From NCBI RefSeq assembly GCF_900105065.1, contig NZ_LT629749.1, forward strand, positions 744,001 through 808,000: DNA of 64,000 nt, given 5' to 3'. The position numbers and the translations under genes are program-made. Source of the stretch: Friedmanniella luteola. GTDB taxonomy: Bacteria > Actinomycetota > Actinomycetes > Propionibacteriales > Propionibacteriaceae. The notes below the pieces were generated by a model. It ran no database searches. It was not told the origin of the DNA and worked only from the letters and a program-made list of their open reading frames with translations. Below are positions 41,711 to 50,005 of the stretch, piece by piece (within the stretch, counting starts at the first letter, position 1; each line of letters begins with the position of its first letter).

Positions 41711-42823
41711 TCAGCTCCGCCGGAGCGGGACGAACGCCTTCGGGCTGACGGTCACGACCTGACCGGCCGCGGGGATGCCGAGGAAGCCCGCGATCGACCA
41801 GGCCGAGGCGTAGAGCTTCCCGTCCCGCACCAGCAGACCGCTCGGCATGGTCACCTGCGCGTAGCTGCGCTTGTGCGCGGAGCTGGGCTCGCGCTTGACG
41901 ATCTGGCCGACCGCGCTGGGGTCGAACCCGGGCGGCGGCGGGTCGTCGCCCTCCGGTGCGCCCTGGAGCAGCTCGGAGACGTACACGTTGCCCTTCTTGT
42001 CCACGGCCACGCCGGTCGGGGAGGTGAAGCCGCCGATCGTGTAGACCAGCTTCCCGGTCTTCGGGTCGACCTTGTAGACGCGGCCCTGGCCGCGGACCTC
42101 GGAGGTCAGCGCCGAGACGTAGAGCAGGCCGTCGGGACCGTAGGCCAGGCCGGTGGGGACCGCGTCGCAGCCCTTGCCGCTCGCGTTGTTGTTCGGCTGG
42201 TCCGCGCAGGCGCCGGTGACCTGGGTCGGGGGGACGAAGAAGGTCGACACCCTGCCCTTGCGGTCCACCTTGAGGACGGTGTTCGCCCCCGCGTCGGCCA
42301 CCAGCAGGAAGCCGTTCTTGCTGCGGTCGCGGAGCACGTAGTAGGGGTTCGACAGGGCGTCGAGGGGTGCATCGTCGGGGCCGAACTGGGTCTGCCCGTC
42401 CGGGTTGGCCTTCAGCTCGTAGGCCAGCAGGTCGGCGAACAGCGTCGGCTTCTCCCCGGGCCGGGCGACCATGATGGCCGGCCGCGCGTCCCCTGCGGGG
42501 GCGTCCGGGGCCGGCCCGCCGGTCGCCACGTAGATCTTGCCGCCCACCTTGGCCACCCCCTGCGGGCTGGCCAGACCGGAGACGACGACGGACTTCGCGC
42601 CGGTCCGCGGGTTGACGCGCGTGATCTCACCCGAGTCGGACTCCGCGACGTAGAGCCGGCCGCCGTTCGCGCTGACCTGGCGGGGACCGTCGAGGCCGCG
42701 GGTCACCACCTTCACGGTCCCGGCCTTCGCCGGCGCGCTGTCGGCCCATCCCGGCGTCGCGACCAGCGCGACGGCACAGGTGGCCGCGGCCAGCACGAGG
42801 ACCGGTCTGCTCCTTCTGAACAT
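41711..42823 (-). CDS. secreted ScyD/ScyE-family beta-propeller protein
   Basis: The 370-residue protein has a signal peptide (about 1-28, MFRRSRPVLVLAAATCAVAL, cleaved after WADSA). A six-bladed propeller follows, with repeats such as RLYVAESDSGEITRVNPRTG, KIYVATGGPAP and LYVSALTSEVRGQGRVYKVD. ScyD/ScyE-family proteins are named for cyanobacterial scytonemin genes but occur widely in actinobacteria without known function. ATG at 42823 is chosen for its GGGGGGAAGC site; an upstream in-frame codon is an unlikely start. Two Cys (ACADQ and GCDAV) may form a disulfide outside the cell. Confidence 0.85.
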   Translation of the reverse strand: MFRRSRPVLVLAAATCAVALVATPGWADSAPAKAGTVKVVTRGLDGPRQVSANGGRLYVAESDSGEITRVNPRTGAKSVVVSGLASPQGVAKVGGKIYVATGGPAPDAPAGDARPAIMVARPGEKPTLFADLLAYELKANPDGQTQFGPDDAPLDALSNPYYVLRDRSKNGFLLVADAGANTVLKVDRKGRVSTFFVPPTQVTGACADQPNNNASGKGCDAVPTGLAYGPDGLLYVSALTSEVRGQGRVYKVDPKTGKLVYTIGGFTSPTGVAVDKKGNVYVSELLQGAPEGDDPPPPGFDPSAVGQIVKREPSSAHKRSYAQVTMPSGLLVRDGKLYASAWSIAGFLGIPAAGQVVTVSPKAFVPLRRS

Positions 42824-43006
42824 GCTTCCCCCCAAGGGTTCGTCGGGCCGCGCCGGGCACAGGCGCGGTCAGGGGCGACGCTAGTGAGGGCCCCGTGGCC
42901 CGGGGTGAGAGGTGAGAAAGTTGCCCACGACGTTCCCGGTGTGTTCACCGGGGAGCGTCCGACCCCCTCCGACGGCGCCGCGACGCGCCGGTGCCTTGAC
43001 CGCTAT

Positions 43007-43022
43007 TCGCACACGTGTTCGA
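43007..43022 (+). promoter_or_regulatory. LexA-like SOS box
   Basis: TCGCAC-ACGT-GTTCGA differs by one base from the actinobacterial LexA consensus TCGAAC-N4-GTTCGA. It lies between a -35 TTGACC (42996-43001) and a -10 GATACT (43021-43026), the standard place for a repressor to block RNA polymerase. The start ATG follows at 43032. Confidence 0.65.
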
Positions 43023-43031
43023 TACTGGGGC

Positions 43032-43373
43032 ATGGCCACCCGGGACAACCTGCTCTCCTCCGTCCTGCACGGGACGGCCTGGCGGGCCGCGGTCGAGCAC
43101 CGCTCCATCGACGACGCCCTCGTCGAGCTCCGCGCGCTCGCCCGCGGTCGCGACGACGTGCTGGCGGAGGCGGCCGGGGTGACGGCCGGTTCCTGGATGG
43201 CCTGGCCCGAGGTCCGCGTCGGCCACGAGCTGGTGGTCGCCGGACTGCTGGTGATGGCGGCCGAGCGGCTGGACTACGACCTCCTCGCGCACTGGGTGCG
43301 GGTGGGCTACGAACGGGGCCTGCAGGCCCGCCGGCCGGTGCACGGCGAACCGCTCGGGAACGGGATCGACTGA
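43032..43373 (+). CDS. hypothetical protein, possibly SOS-regulated
   Basis: The 113-residue protein is soluble and rich in Ala, Arg and Asp, with mostly helical segments (DDALVELRALARGRDDVLA and AGLLVMAAERLDYDLLA). No family is recognised. The ATG lies 5 bases after the -10 box, so the mRNA is likely leaderless. A LexA-like box overlaps that promoter, so a role in DNA damage response is possible. It ends 34 bases before the SDR gene. Confidence 0.65.
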   Translation: MATRDNLLSSVLHGTAWRAAVEHRSIDDALVELRALARGRDDVLAEAAGVTAGSWMAWPEVRVGHELVVAGLLVMAAERLDYDLLAHWVRVGYERGLQARRPVHGEPLGNGID

Positions 43374-43407
43374 GCCGCCGGACGAGGGCGTCTGCTTGGG
43401 TGGGGTC

Positions 43408-44202
43408 GTGCACATCGATCTGAGCGGCCGGACCGCCCTGGTGACGGGCTCGACGCAGGGCATCGGGGCCGCCATCGCCGCCGGCCTGGCGGGGGCGGGC
43501 GCCCGCGTCGGCGTCAACGGGCGCACCCCGGAGTCCGTCGGCCGCGCGGTCGCGGAGCTGCGGCAGCGGCTGCCGGCCGCCGACCTGGTCGAGGTGGCGG
43601 CCGACGTCACCACCGAGGAGGGCACCGCCCGCGCCCTCGCGCTGCTGCCCGACGTGGACGTGCTGGTCAACAACCTGGGCATCTTCGAGGCGACGCCGGC
43701 CCTGGAGATCGACGACGCGGCGTGGCGGCGCTACTTCGAGGTCAACGTGCTGACCGCCGTGCGGTTGACGCGGGCCCACCTGCCGGGCATGACCGCGCGC
43801 GGCTGGGGGCGGGTGCTGAACATCGCCAGCGACTCGGCCGTGGTCATCCCCGTCGAGATGATCCACTACGGCACGTCCAAGACGGCGCTGCTGGCCGTCT
43901 CCCGCGGGTTCGCCAAGGAGGCCGCGGGCACCGGCGTCACCGTCAACGCCGTCATCGCCGGGCCGACGCACACGGGGGGCGTCGAGGCCTTCGTCCGCTC
44001 GCTGGTGGGCGACGAGCTGCCCTGGGACCAGGCGCAGCGGGAGTTCATGCGCCACCACCGACCCCAGTCGCTGATCCAGCGGCTGATCGAACCTGAGGAG
44101 ATCGCGAACATGGTCACCTATCTCGCCTCGCCGCTGGCGTCGGCGACCACCGGCGGCGCGCTGCGCGTCGACGGCGGCTACGTCGACGGGATCCTCCCGT
44201 GA
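43408..44202 (+). CDS. short-chain dehydrogenase/reductase (SDR)
   Basis: The 264-residue NAD(P)-dependent oxidoreductase has the nucleotide motif TGSTQGIG (about 12-19), NNLG (around 85-88), catalytic Ser in IASDSAVV and the YGTSK motif (Tyr/Lys). It belongs to the classical SDR family; ADRHHR-type Arg residues after the second strand hint at NADP. The start is GTG at 43408, with TTG at 43396 as an in-frame alternative. Its stop overlaps the start of the TolB-like gene (GTGA), so the two are coupled. Confidence 0.9.
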   Translation: MHIDLSGRTALVTGSTQGIGAAIAAGLAGAGARVGVNGRTPESVGRAVAELRQRLPAADLVEVAADVTTEEGTARALALLPDVDVLVNNLGIFEATPALEIDDAAWRRYFEVNVLTAVRLTRAHLPGMTARGWGRVLNIASDSAVVIPVEMIHYGTSKTALLAVSRGFAKEAAGTGVTVNAVIAGPTHTGGVEAFVRSLVGDELPWDQAQREFMRHHRPQSLIQRLIEPEEIANMVTYLASPLASATTGGALRVDGGYVDGILP

Positions 44203-45089
44203 GCCTCGAGCCCGGGGTCCGGGCCGAGCTGCGGGTGCACACGCTGTCCACCGGGGCGGACCAGCTGGTGCTGGCCACCGACGCCCACGTCGAGGCGCCG
44301 AACTGGACGCCGGACGGGAGGTGGCTGGTCGTCAACGCCGACGGACGCGTCTACCGCATCCCGGTGGGGGGTGGCGCGCTGGAGCTGGTCGAGACCGCGC
44401 CCCTCGACCAGCTCAACAACGACCACGTGCTGAGCCCGGACGGGCGGACCCTGTACCTGTCCTCGTCCTCGGACGGGCACCTCTACCGGGTGCCGCTCAC
44501 CGGCGGCCGACCGGAGCGGATCACCAACGACCGCGGGCCCGGGTTCACCCACTACCTGCACGGTGTCTCCCCGGACGAGACGATGCTGGCCTACGTCGGC
44601 GTGCAGACCGACGAGCAGGGCCGGCGCACCAGCAACATCTTCACCGTCCCCAGCGCCGGCGGCGCCGACGAGCAGCTGACCCGCACGACCGCGCCCACGG
44701 ACGGGCCGGAGTACAGCCCGGACGGCGCGTGGGTCTACTTCAACAGCGAGCTGCGGCCCGAGGGTGCGCCGGCCGCGGCGCCCGGGCACGCGCAGGTCTT
44801 CCGGATGCGCCCGGACGGCAGCGGCATCAGCCAGCTCACCGACGACGAGGCGGTGAACTGGTTCCCGCACGTGTCCCCGGACGGGACGACGGTGCTGGTG
44901 CTCAGCTTCCCGCCCGGGACGACCGGTCACCCGGGCGGACGCCAGGTGCGGTTGCGGACGATGGGCCCGGCCGGGGAGGACCTGCGCGACGTGCTCGCCT
45001 TCCGCGGCGGCCAGGGCACGGTCAACGTCAACAGCTGGGCGCCCGACTCCGACCGCTTCGCCTACGTCGCCTACCCCGCGACGACGTGA
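44199..45089 (+). CDS. TolB-like PD40 beta-propeller protein
   Basis: The 296-residue protein has PD40 repeats (APNWTPDGRWLVV, DHVLSPDGRTLYL, PEYSPDGAWVYF, PHVSPDGTTVLVL), giving a propeller as in TolB and DPP-IV-like proteins. There is no signal peptide, so it is cytosolic. GTG start overlaps the SDR stop by 4 bases. Function unknown; coupling with the SDR suggests it acts with that enzyme on a shared substrate (inference). Confidence 0.85.
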   Translation: MSLEPGVRAELRVHTLSTGADQLVLATDAHVEAPNWTPDGRWLVVNADGRVYRIPVGGGALELVETAPLDQLNNDHVLSPDGRTLYLSSSSDGHLYRVPLTGGRPERITNDRGPGFTHYLHGVSPDETMLAYVGVQTDEQGRRTSNIFTVPSAGGADEQLTRTTAPTDGPEYSPDGAWVYFNSELRPEGAPAAAPGHAQVFRMRPDGSGISQLTDDEAVNWFPHVSPDGTTVLVLSFPPGTTGHPGGRQVRLRTMGPAGEDLRDVLAFRGGQGTVNVNSWAPDSDRFAYVAYPATT

Positions 45090-45261
45090 CTTAGGACCCT
45101 GGTGCCGGGCCCCGGCGGCCGCTACCGTCAGGCCGACACCGTGGTGGTCACGACCGCTCGCCAGTCCCGGTTGACGACGGGGGATCACCGTCAGACACAG
45201 GACGAGGACGACCTCGGCGCTCGGGGGTCAGACGTGGTCCGGCTCCGCCGGACCGTTCGCC

Positions 45262-45290
45262 GGACCTCGAGTCGCCGGAGCTCGAGGTCC
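45262..45290. terminator. hairpin, candidate terminator
   Basis: GGACCTCGAG (45262-45271) pairs exactly with CTCGAGGTCC (45281-45290) across 9 bases. It lies between the rightward TolB-like gene and the leftward ArsR-like gene. Confidence 0.5.
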
Positions 45291-45306
45291 GCCGGCGCCC
45301 CCGTTG

Positions 45307-45342
45307 CCTGAGCTCGTCGGAGGCCCTTCGACAAGTTCAGGG
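45307..45342. repeat. inverted pair of the dispersed repeat (copy 2)
   Basis: CCCTTCGACAAGTTCAGGG (45324-45342) matches copy 1 at 39798-39816 in 17 of 19 bases. Directly upstream, CCTGAGCTCGTCGGAGG (45307-45323) is a 14-of-17 match to its reverse complement, so the pair can fold as a long hairpin. It sits between convergent genes. Confidence 0.6.
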
Positions 45343-45371
45343 CGCGGACGACAGCGGGCGCAGAGGAGTGC

Positions 45372-45890
45372 TCAGGGGCCCGACGTCGCCGCCAGCACCA
45401 CGAAGAGCGGGATCAGCCGCTCGGGGGGCACCTGGTGCTGGCCGCGGGTGGTGACGCGGAGCCAGCCGCCGCCGACCAGCTGGCGCAGGTGGTGGTAGAT
45501 CTGCCCCGTGGTGCCCAGCCCGTCCGCGTGCGCCAGCTCGGCCGCGGTGCGGGCGCGGCCGGTGGCCACGAGCTGCAGGATCTGCATCCGGGACGGGTGG
45601 CCGAGGGCGGCCAGGGCGGGGACCGAGGTGGTCCAGTCCGTGGTCGTCAGGTCCTCGGCGCCGCGGGTGATCTGCCAGGAGACGGGGGCGCCGTCGGCGT
45701 CGGCCGCCGTGCCGCCGAAGGCCACGGCCGCGGCGAGGTCGCGCTCCCGCAGCGCGTCCAGCAGCCAGAAGGTGTCGGCTGCGGTGCCGCCCGCCGCCGG
45801 CTCCTCGCGGGGCTCGTCGCCGCCCAGCCGGGCCTCCAGCCGCCGGACCCGCTCCTCCAGGTCGGCCAGGGCTTGATCCCTCGCGTCCAC
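45372..45890 (-). CDS. ArsR-like winged-helix transcriptional regulator with coiled-coil N-terminus
   Basis: The 172-residue protein begins with a short coiled coil (ALADLEERVRRLEARLG). A central ~60-residue region precedes an ArsR-type winged helix in the second half (VPALAALGHPSRMQILQLVA, GLGTTGQIYHHLRQLV, GGWLRVTTRGQHQV). Metal-binding Cys are absent, so the effector is not a typical metal. The GTG start has an AGGAG site 5 bases upstream. It faces the TolB-like gene across the repeat region. Confidence 0.8.
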   Translation of the reverse strand: MDARDQALADLEERVRRLEARLGGDEPREEPAAGGTAADTFWLLDALRERDLAAAVAFGGTAADADGAPVSWQITRGAEDLTTTDWTTSVPALAALGHPSRMQILQLVATGRARTAAELAHADGLGTTGQIYHHLRQLVGGGWLRVTTRGQHQVPPERLIPLFVVLAATSGP

Positions 45891-45961
45891 CGGCGCTCCT
45901 GCCGCTCTTCCGTGATGACGTCGAGACGTTAGCAGGGGCGGGCGCGGCGGCCCTGGACGCA

Positions 45962-45995
45962 CGGAGGGCCGGCGCCCTGCGGCGCCGGCCCTCCG
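45962..45995 (-). terminator. 15-bp perfect hairpin terminator of the peptide importer operon
   Basis: CGGAGGGCCGGCGCC (45962-45976) pairs perfectly with GGCGCCGGCCCTCCG (45981-45995) around a 4-base loop, 38 bases beyond the stop of the binding-protein gene. Confidence 0.8.
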
Positions 45996-46032
45996 GTCAG
46001 GTCTCCCGCGTGCGCGGGGTCGTGCTAGCGGC

Positions 46033-47718
46033 TCACTTCTGGAAGCCGATGTTCTCCCACTGCGGGCTGCTCAGGCCGAACGCGCCGTAGTTGGCGAGCT
46101 TGGCCTTGGTCGCGATCAGCTCGGGCCGCTGGTAGAGCGGGACGATGCCCACGCTGGTCCACAGCTGCTCGGCGACCTGGTTGGCCAGGTCGATCCGGGC
46201 GGCGGGGTCGGTCTCCTTGCTGATCTCGGTGATGAGCTTGTCCGTCTCCGGCAGCGAGACCTGCTGGTAGTTGCTCTCCGAGCCCGTGCCGTACAGCTGG
46301 TTGATGTTGGCGAACGGGAACGGGGTGCCGATCCAGGTGAAGGCGATCAGCTCGAAGGAGTGGCTGGACAGCGTCGTGTTGAACTCGTCGGCGGGGACGT
46401 TGACGATGTCGACCTTGACGCCGATCTCCTTGAGCTGGTTCTGCGTCTGCAGCGCCTCGTTCTGCGACGCCGGGACGCCGTCGAGGGCGGAGAACTTGAC
46501 GGTGAGCTTCTTGCCGTCCTTCTCGCGGATGCCGTCGGAACCGGCGACCCAGCCCAGGCCCTCCAGGTCGGACTTGGCCTGCTCGACGTTGTAGTCGATG
46601 CCGGTCTTCTGGCCCAGGTCCACGTAGCCCTGCTGGTTCGACAGGATGATGCCGTTGTTCAGCTGGGTGACCGGCCAGTCGATGCCGGCCAGGTCGGACG
46701 CGCCGATGGCGGCCCGGTCGAGGCCCTTGACCAGCGCCTGGCGGACCTTCTCGTCCTTCAGCACGCCGGCCTTGGAGTTGAAGGTGATGTGGCGCCAGTT
46801 CGGGCCGGCGGCCTTGCGCACGGCGCCGTCCGCGACACCGGAGGCCAGCTGGAAGCCGTTCGGGTCGGGGCCGATGTCGAAGGCGTCGATCTCGCCGTTG
46901 ACGAAGGCGTTCGGGGTGGCGTCCGTGGCGACGGTGCGCCAGGTGATCTTGTCGAGGAGCGGCTTGTCGCCCCACCACTTGTCGTTCGGGACGACGCTCA
47001 CCGTCTTCTGGGTCTTGTCCTCGGCGTCGACCTTGTAGGGCCCGGCGAGCCAGTCGTTGTCGAGCTCGGTCCAGCCGTCGTTGAAGGTCTTCGCGTCCTT
47101 GACGCTCTCCGCCTTCAGCGTCAGCGAGAGGGGCGAGGCCCAGTCCGGGTAGGCCTGGCTGAAGGTCACGGTCACGTCGAACTTGTCGGCGCCGGAGGTG
47201 ACGCTCGCGATCTTGTCGAAGCCGTCGGTGGAGGCGCAGCGGAAGGACTTGTCCTTGCCGTTGCACGCCTCCCAGGTGGCCTTGATGTCGTCGACGTCGA
47301 TGGCCGAGCCGTCGCCCCAGACCGCCTTCGGGTTCAGCTTCAGGTTGATCGTCGTCGGGTCGTCGGACACGACGTCGGCCGAGGTGACGAACGGCGCGTT
47401 CGGGGTGTAGGCGCCCTTCGCGTCGAAGTTGAAGAAGTTCGGCAAGAACGTGTTCCGGATGCCGGTGAGCTCGTTGTTGTTGCCGTCGATCTGGAGTGGG
47501 TTCCAGTTCGTGCCGAGGTCGCTGACGGCCAGCCGGAGCTCACCGCCCTGGGCGAGGTTCGCCCGGTCCTGGACGTTGATGTCCTGGGCCGTGACGGGGG
47601 CGATGCTCGGCTGGTCCGAGCTGTCGGTCGCCGGGTCGTTCGACGAACCGGAGCCGCAGGCGGCCAGGGCGAAAGCCCCCAGCAGCAACGGCCCCGCAAA
47701 GATCTTGCGTGACTTCAC
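46033..47718 (-). CDS. oligopeptide/dipeptide ABC transporter substrate-binding lipoprotein
   Basis: The 561-residue SBP_bac_5 family protein has a lipoprotein signal ending LAAC (Cys21). Conserved segments include GTNWNPLQIDGNNNEL near the start of the mature part, DDIKATWEACNGKDK, and the C-terminal AEQLWTSVGIVPLYQRP. It would capture peptides (or, in some members, other solutes such as nickel or sugars) on the outside of the membrane. The GTG start has GGAGGAACA upstream. It is last in the operon and is separated by 130 bases with a possible -10 TAGAGT (47769-47774), so it may also have its own promoter to make extra binding protein. Confidence 0.92.
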   Translation of the reverse strand: MKSRKIFAGPLLLGAFALAACGSGSSNDPATDSSDQPSIAPVTAQDINVQDRANLAQGGELRLAVSDLGTNWNPLQIDGNNNELTGIRNTFLPNFFNFDAKGAYTPNAPFVTSADVVSDDPTTINLKLNPKAVWGDGSAIDVDDIKATWEACNGKDKSFRCASTDGFDKIASVTSGADKFDVTVTFSQAYPDWASPLSLTLKAESVKDAKTFNDGWTELDNDWLAGPYKVDAEDKTQKTVSVVPNDKWWGDKPLLDKITWRTVATDATPNAFVNGEIDAFDIGPDPNGFQLASGVADGAVRKAAGPNWRHITFNSKAGVLKDEKVRQALVKGLDRAAIGASDLAGIDWPVTQLNNGIILSNQQGYVDLGQKTGIDYNVEQAKSDLEGLGWVAGSDGIREKDGKKLTVKFSALDGVPASQNEALQTQNQLKEIGVKVDIVNVPADEFNTTLSSHSFELIAFTWIGTPFPFANINQLYGTGSESNYQQVSLPETDKLITEISKETDPAARIDLANQVAEQLWTSVGIVPLYQRPELIATKAKLANYGAFGLSSPQWENIGFQK

Positions 47719-47848
47719 TGTTCCTCCATGAGATCTGGCGGTCGGCTCGTGGTCGACCGCGCATCAACACTCTACGAGCGGGGGCACGATGCCCGCGTTC
47801 CCACGCCCGGCGGTGCGTCAACTGTGCCTTCTGCGTGCAACAGGGGTG

Positions 47849-50005
47849 TTACCGGGCGCCTCCGTCTGGTGCGGCCGGCGCGGTCACGGGCTGGACCACG
47901 CGGACCTCCTCGTTGTAGTGGCAGGCGGAGGTGTGGTCGGGCCGACCGATCTGGTACAGCTCCGGGACGACCTCGACGCAGCGGCTCCGCTCGGTCTCGC
48001 CCAGGGTCGCGAACCGCTGGCAGCGGGTCCGGAACCGGCAGCCGCTGGGCGGGTTGGCCGGGCTCGGCAGGTCGCCGGTGAGGATGATCCGCCGCCGGCT
48101 GCGCTCGGCGTGCGGGTCGGGGATCGGGATCGCCGACAGCAGGGCCTGGGTGTAGGGGTGGGTCGGGTGGTCGTAGACGTCGTCGACCTCGCCGATCTCG
48201 ACGATCTTGCCGAGGTACATGACGGCGACCCGGTCGGCGATGTGCCGGATCACCGCCAGGTCGTGGGCGACGAACAGGTACGAGAGCGACAGCTTGGCCT
48301 TGAGCTCGTCCAGCAGGTTGATCACGCCGGCCTGGATGGAGACGTCGAGCGCTGACACCGGCTCGTCCAGGACGATCAGCTTGGGCTCCAGGGCGAGGGC
48401 CCGCGCGATCCCGATGCGCTGCCGCTGACCGCCGGAGAACTGGCCCGGGTAGCGGTTCGCGTGGGACGGCTCGAGCCCGACGAGGCCGAGCAGCTCGCGC
48501 ACCCGTCGCTCGATCTCGGCCTTGCCGACGCCGAACACCCCCATCGGCTCGGCGATCAGGTCGAAGACCGGCATCCGCGGGTCCAGCGAGGCCATGGGGT
48601 CCTGGAACACCACCTGCAGGTCGCGGCGCATCTCGCGCCGCTCCACGTTCTTCAGCTGCCCGGTGTCGCGGCCCAGCACGACGACGCGCCCCTCGGTGGG
48701 CGCCTTGAGGTTCAGCACCTCGAGCAGCGTCGAGGACTTGCCGCAACCGGACTCGCCGACCAGGCCGAGCGTCTCGCCCTCCTTGATCTCGAGGTCGATC
48801 CCGTCGACGGCGTGCACGGTGCCGATCCGCCGGCGGTAGATCGCGCCCTTCATCAGCGGGTAGTGCCGCTTCATGCCCTCGAGCTGCAGCACCGTGGAGC
48901 GCTCCTCGCGCGGCAGCCGCTCCAGCGGCGAGTGCGCCGGGGCGGGGGTCGGGAAGATGTCGTCGTAGCCGAGGTCGCCGGCGGCCACCTTGCCGACGTG
49001 GATGCAGGCGGCGACGTGGGCCGGGTGCCCCGCCGGGACGAGCGGCGGCTCGACCTCCCGGCACTCCGGGGTCGACAGCGGGCAGCGGGGCTCGAAGGGG
49101 CAGCCCGGGGGCAGGTTGACCACCGAGGGCGGGTTCCCCTCGAGCGTGGCGAGCGCCTTCTTCTCGGTGGCGTCCAGCCGGGGCACCGCCCCCAGCAGGC
49201 CGATGGTGTAGGGCATCCGCGGGCGGTAGAAGATGTCGTCGACGCTGCCCTGCTCGACGGGGCGGCCGGCGTACATGACCGTGACCTGGTCGGCGATGCC
49301 GGCGACCACCCCGAGGTCGTGGGTGATCATGATCATGGCCGCGCCGGTCTCGCGCTGGGCCTTCTTGAGCACCTCCAGCACCTGCGCCTGGATGGTGACG
49401 TCGAGGGCGGTCGTCGGCTCGTCGGCGATGATGACGTCGGGGTCGTTCGCGATCGACATGGCGATCATCGCCCGCTGCCGCATGCCGCCCGAGAACTCGT
49501 GCGGGAACGACTTGACGCGCACCTGCGGGTTGGGGATGCCGACCAGGTCCAGCAGGTCGACGGCGCGCTGGGTGGCGGCCGCCCGCGAGAGGTCGTGGTG
49601 GGTCTGGATCGCCTCGACGATCTGGTCCCCGATCGTGTACACCGGCGTGAGCGCCGACAGCGGGTCCTGGAAGATCATCGCCAGCGACTCACCACGCAGC
49701 CGGGACATCTTCTCGTCGCTGCGGCCCAGCAGCTCGTCGCCGTGCAGCGTGACCGAGCCGCTGATCTTCGCGCTGGCCGGGTGCAGCCCCATGATCGCCA
49801 TCGAGGTCACGGACTTGCCCGAGCCGGACTCGCCGACGATGGCCATCGTCTCGCCGGCGGCCAGGTCGAAGCTGAGGCCGCGGACGGCCTGCACGGGCCC
49901 GGCCTCGCTCGGGAAGGTGACGTGCAGGTCCTGCACGCTCAAGACGGTGCCGGACGACGTCCGGCGGACCTTGCCCGGGCCGGCGGGCGTTGTGGTGGTG
50001 CTCAT
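47849..50005 (-). CDS. fused dual ATP-binding subunit of a peptide ABC transporter (DppD-DppF type)
   Basis: The 718-residue protein carries two ABC ATPase domains in one chain. The first has Walker A GESGSGKSV (about 54-62) and signature SGGMRQRAMIA, the second has GESGCGKSS near residue 415 and FSGGQRQRIGIARAL. Each domain ends with an oligopeptide-transporter C-terminal region with a CxxRC-like cluster (PFEPRCPLSTPEC and CRFRTRCQRF). In E. coli DppD and DppF are separate. ATG start overlaps the upstream permease stop by 4 bases (ATGA). Confidence 0.93.
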   Translation of the reverse strand: MSTTTTPAGPGKVRRTSSGTVLSVQDLHVTFPSEAGPVQAVRGLSFDLAAGETMAIVGESGSGKSVTSMAIMGLHPASAKISGSVTLHGDELLGRSDEKMSRLRGESLAMIFQDPLSALTPVYTIGDQIVEAIQTHHDLSRAAATQRAVDLLDLVGIPNPQVRVKSFPHEFSGGMRQRAMIAMSIANDPDVIIADEPTTALDVTIQAQVLEVLKKAQRETGAAMIMITHDLGVVAGIADQVTVMYAGRPVEQGSVDDIFYRPRMPYTIGLLGAVPRLDATEKKALATLEGNPPSVVNLPPGCPFEPRCPLSTPECREVEPPLVPAGHPAHVAACIHVGKVAAGDLGYDDIFPTPAPAHSPLERLPREERSTVLQLEGMKRHYPLMKGAIYRRRIGTVHAVDGIDLEIKEGETLGLVGESGCGKSSTLLEVLNLKAPTEGRVVVLGRDTGQLKNVERREMRRDLQVVFQDPMASLDPRMPVFDLIAEPMGVFGVGKAEIERRVRELLGLVGLEPSHANRYPGQFSGGQRQRIGIARALALEPKLIVLDEPVSALDVSIQAGVINLLDELKAKLSLSYLFVAHDLAVIRHIADRVAVMYLGKIVEIGEVDDVYDHPTHPYTQALLSAIPIPDPHAERSRRRIILTGDLPSPANPPSGCRFRTRCQRFATLGETERSRCVEVVPELYQIGRPDHTSACHYNEEVRVVQPVTAPAAPDGGAR

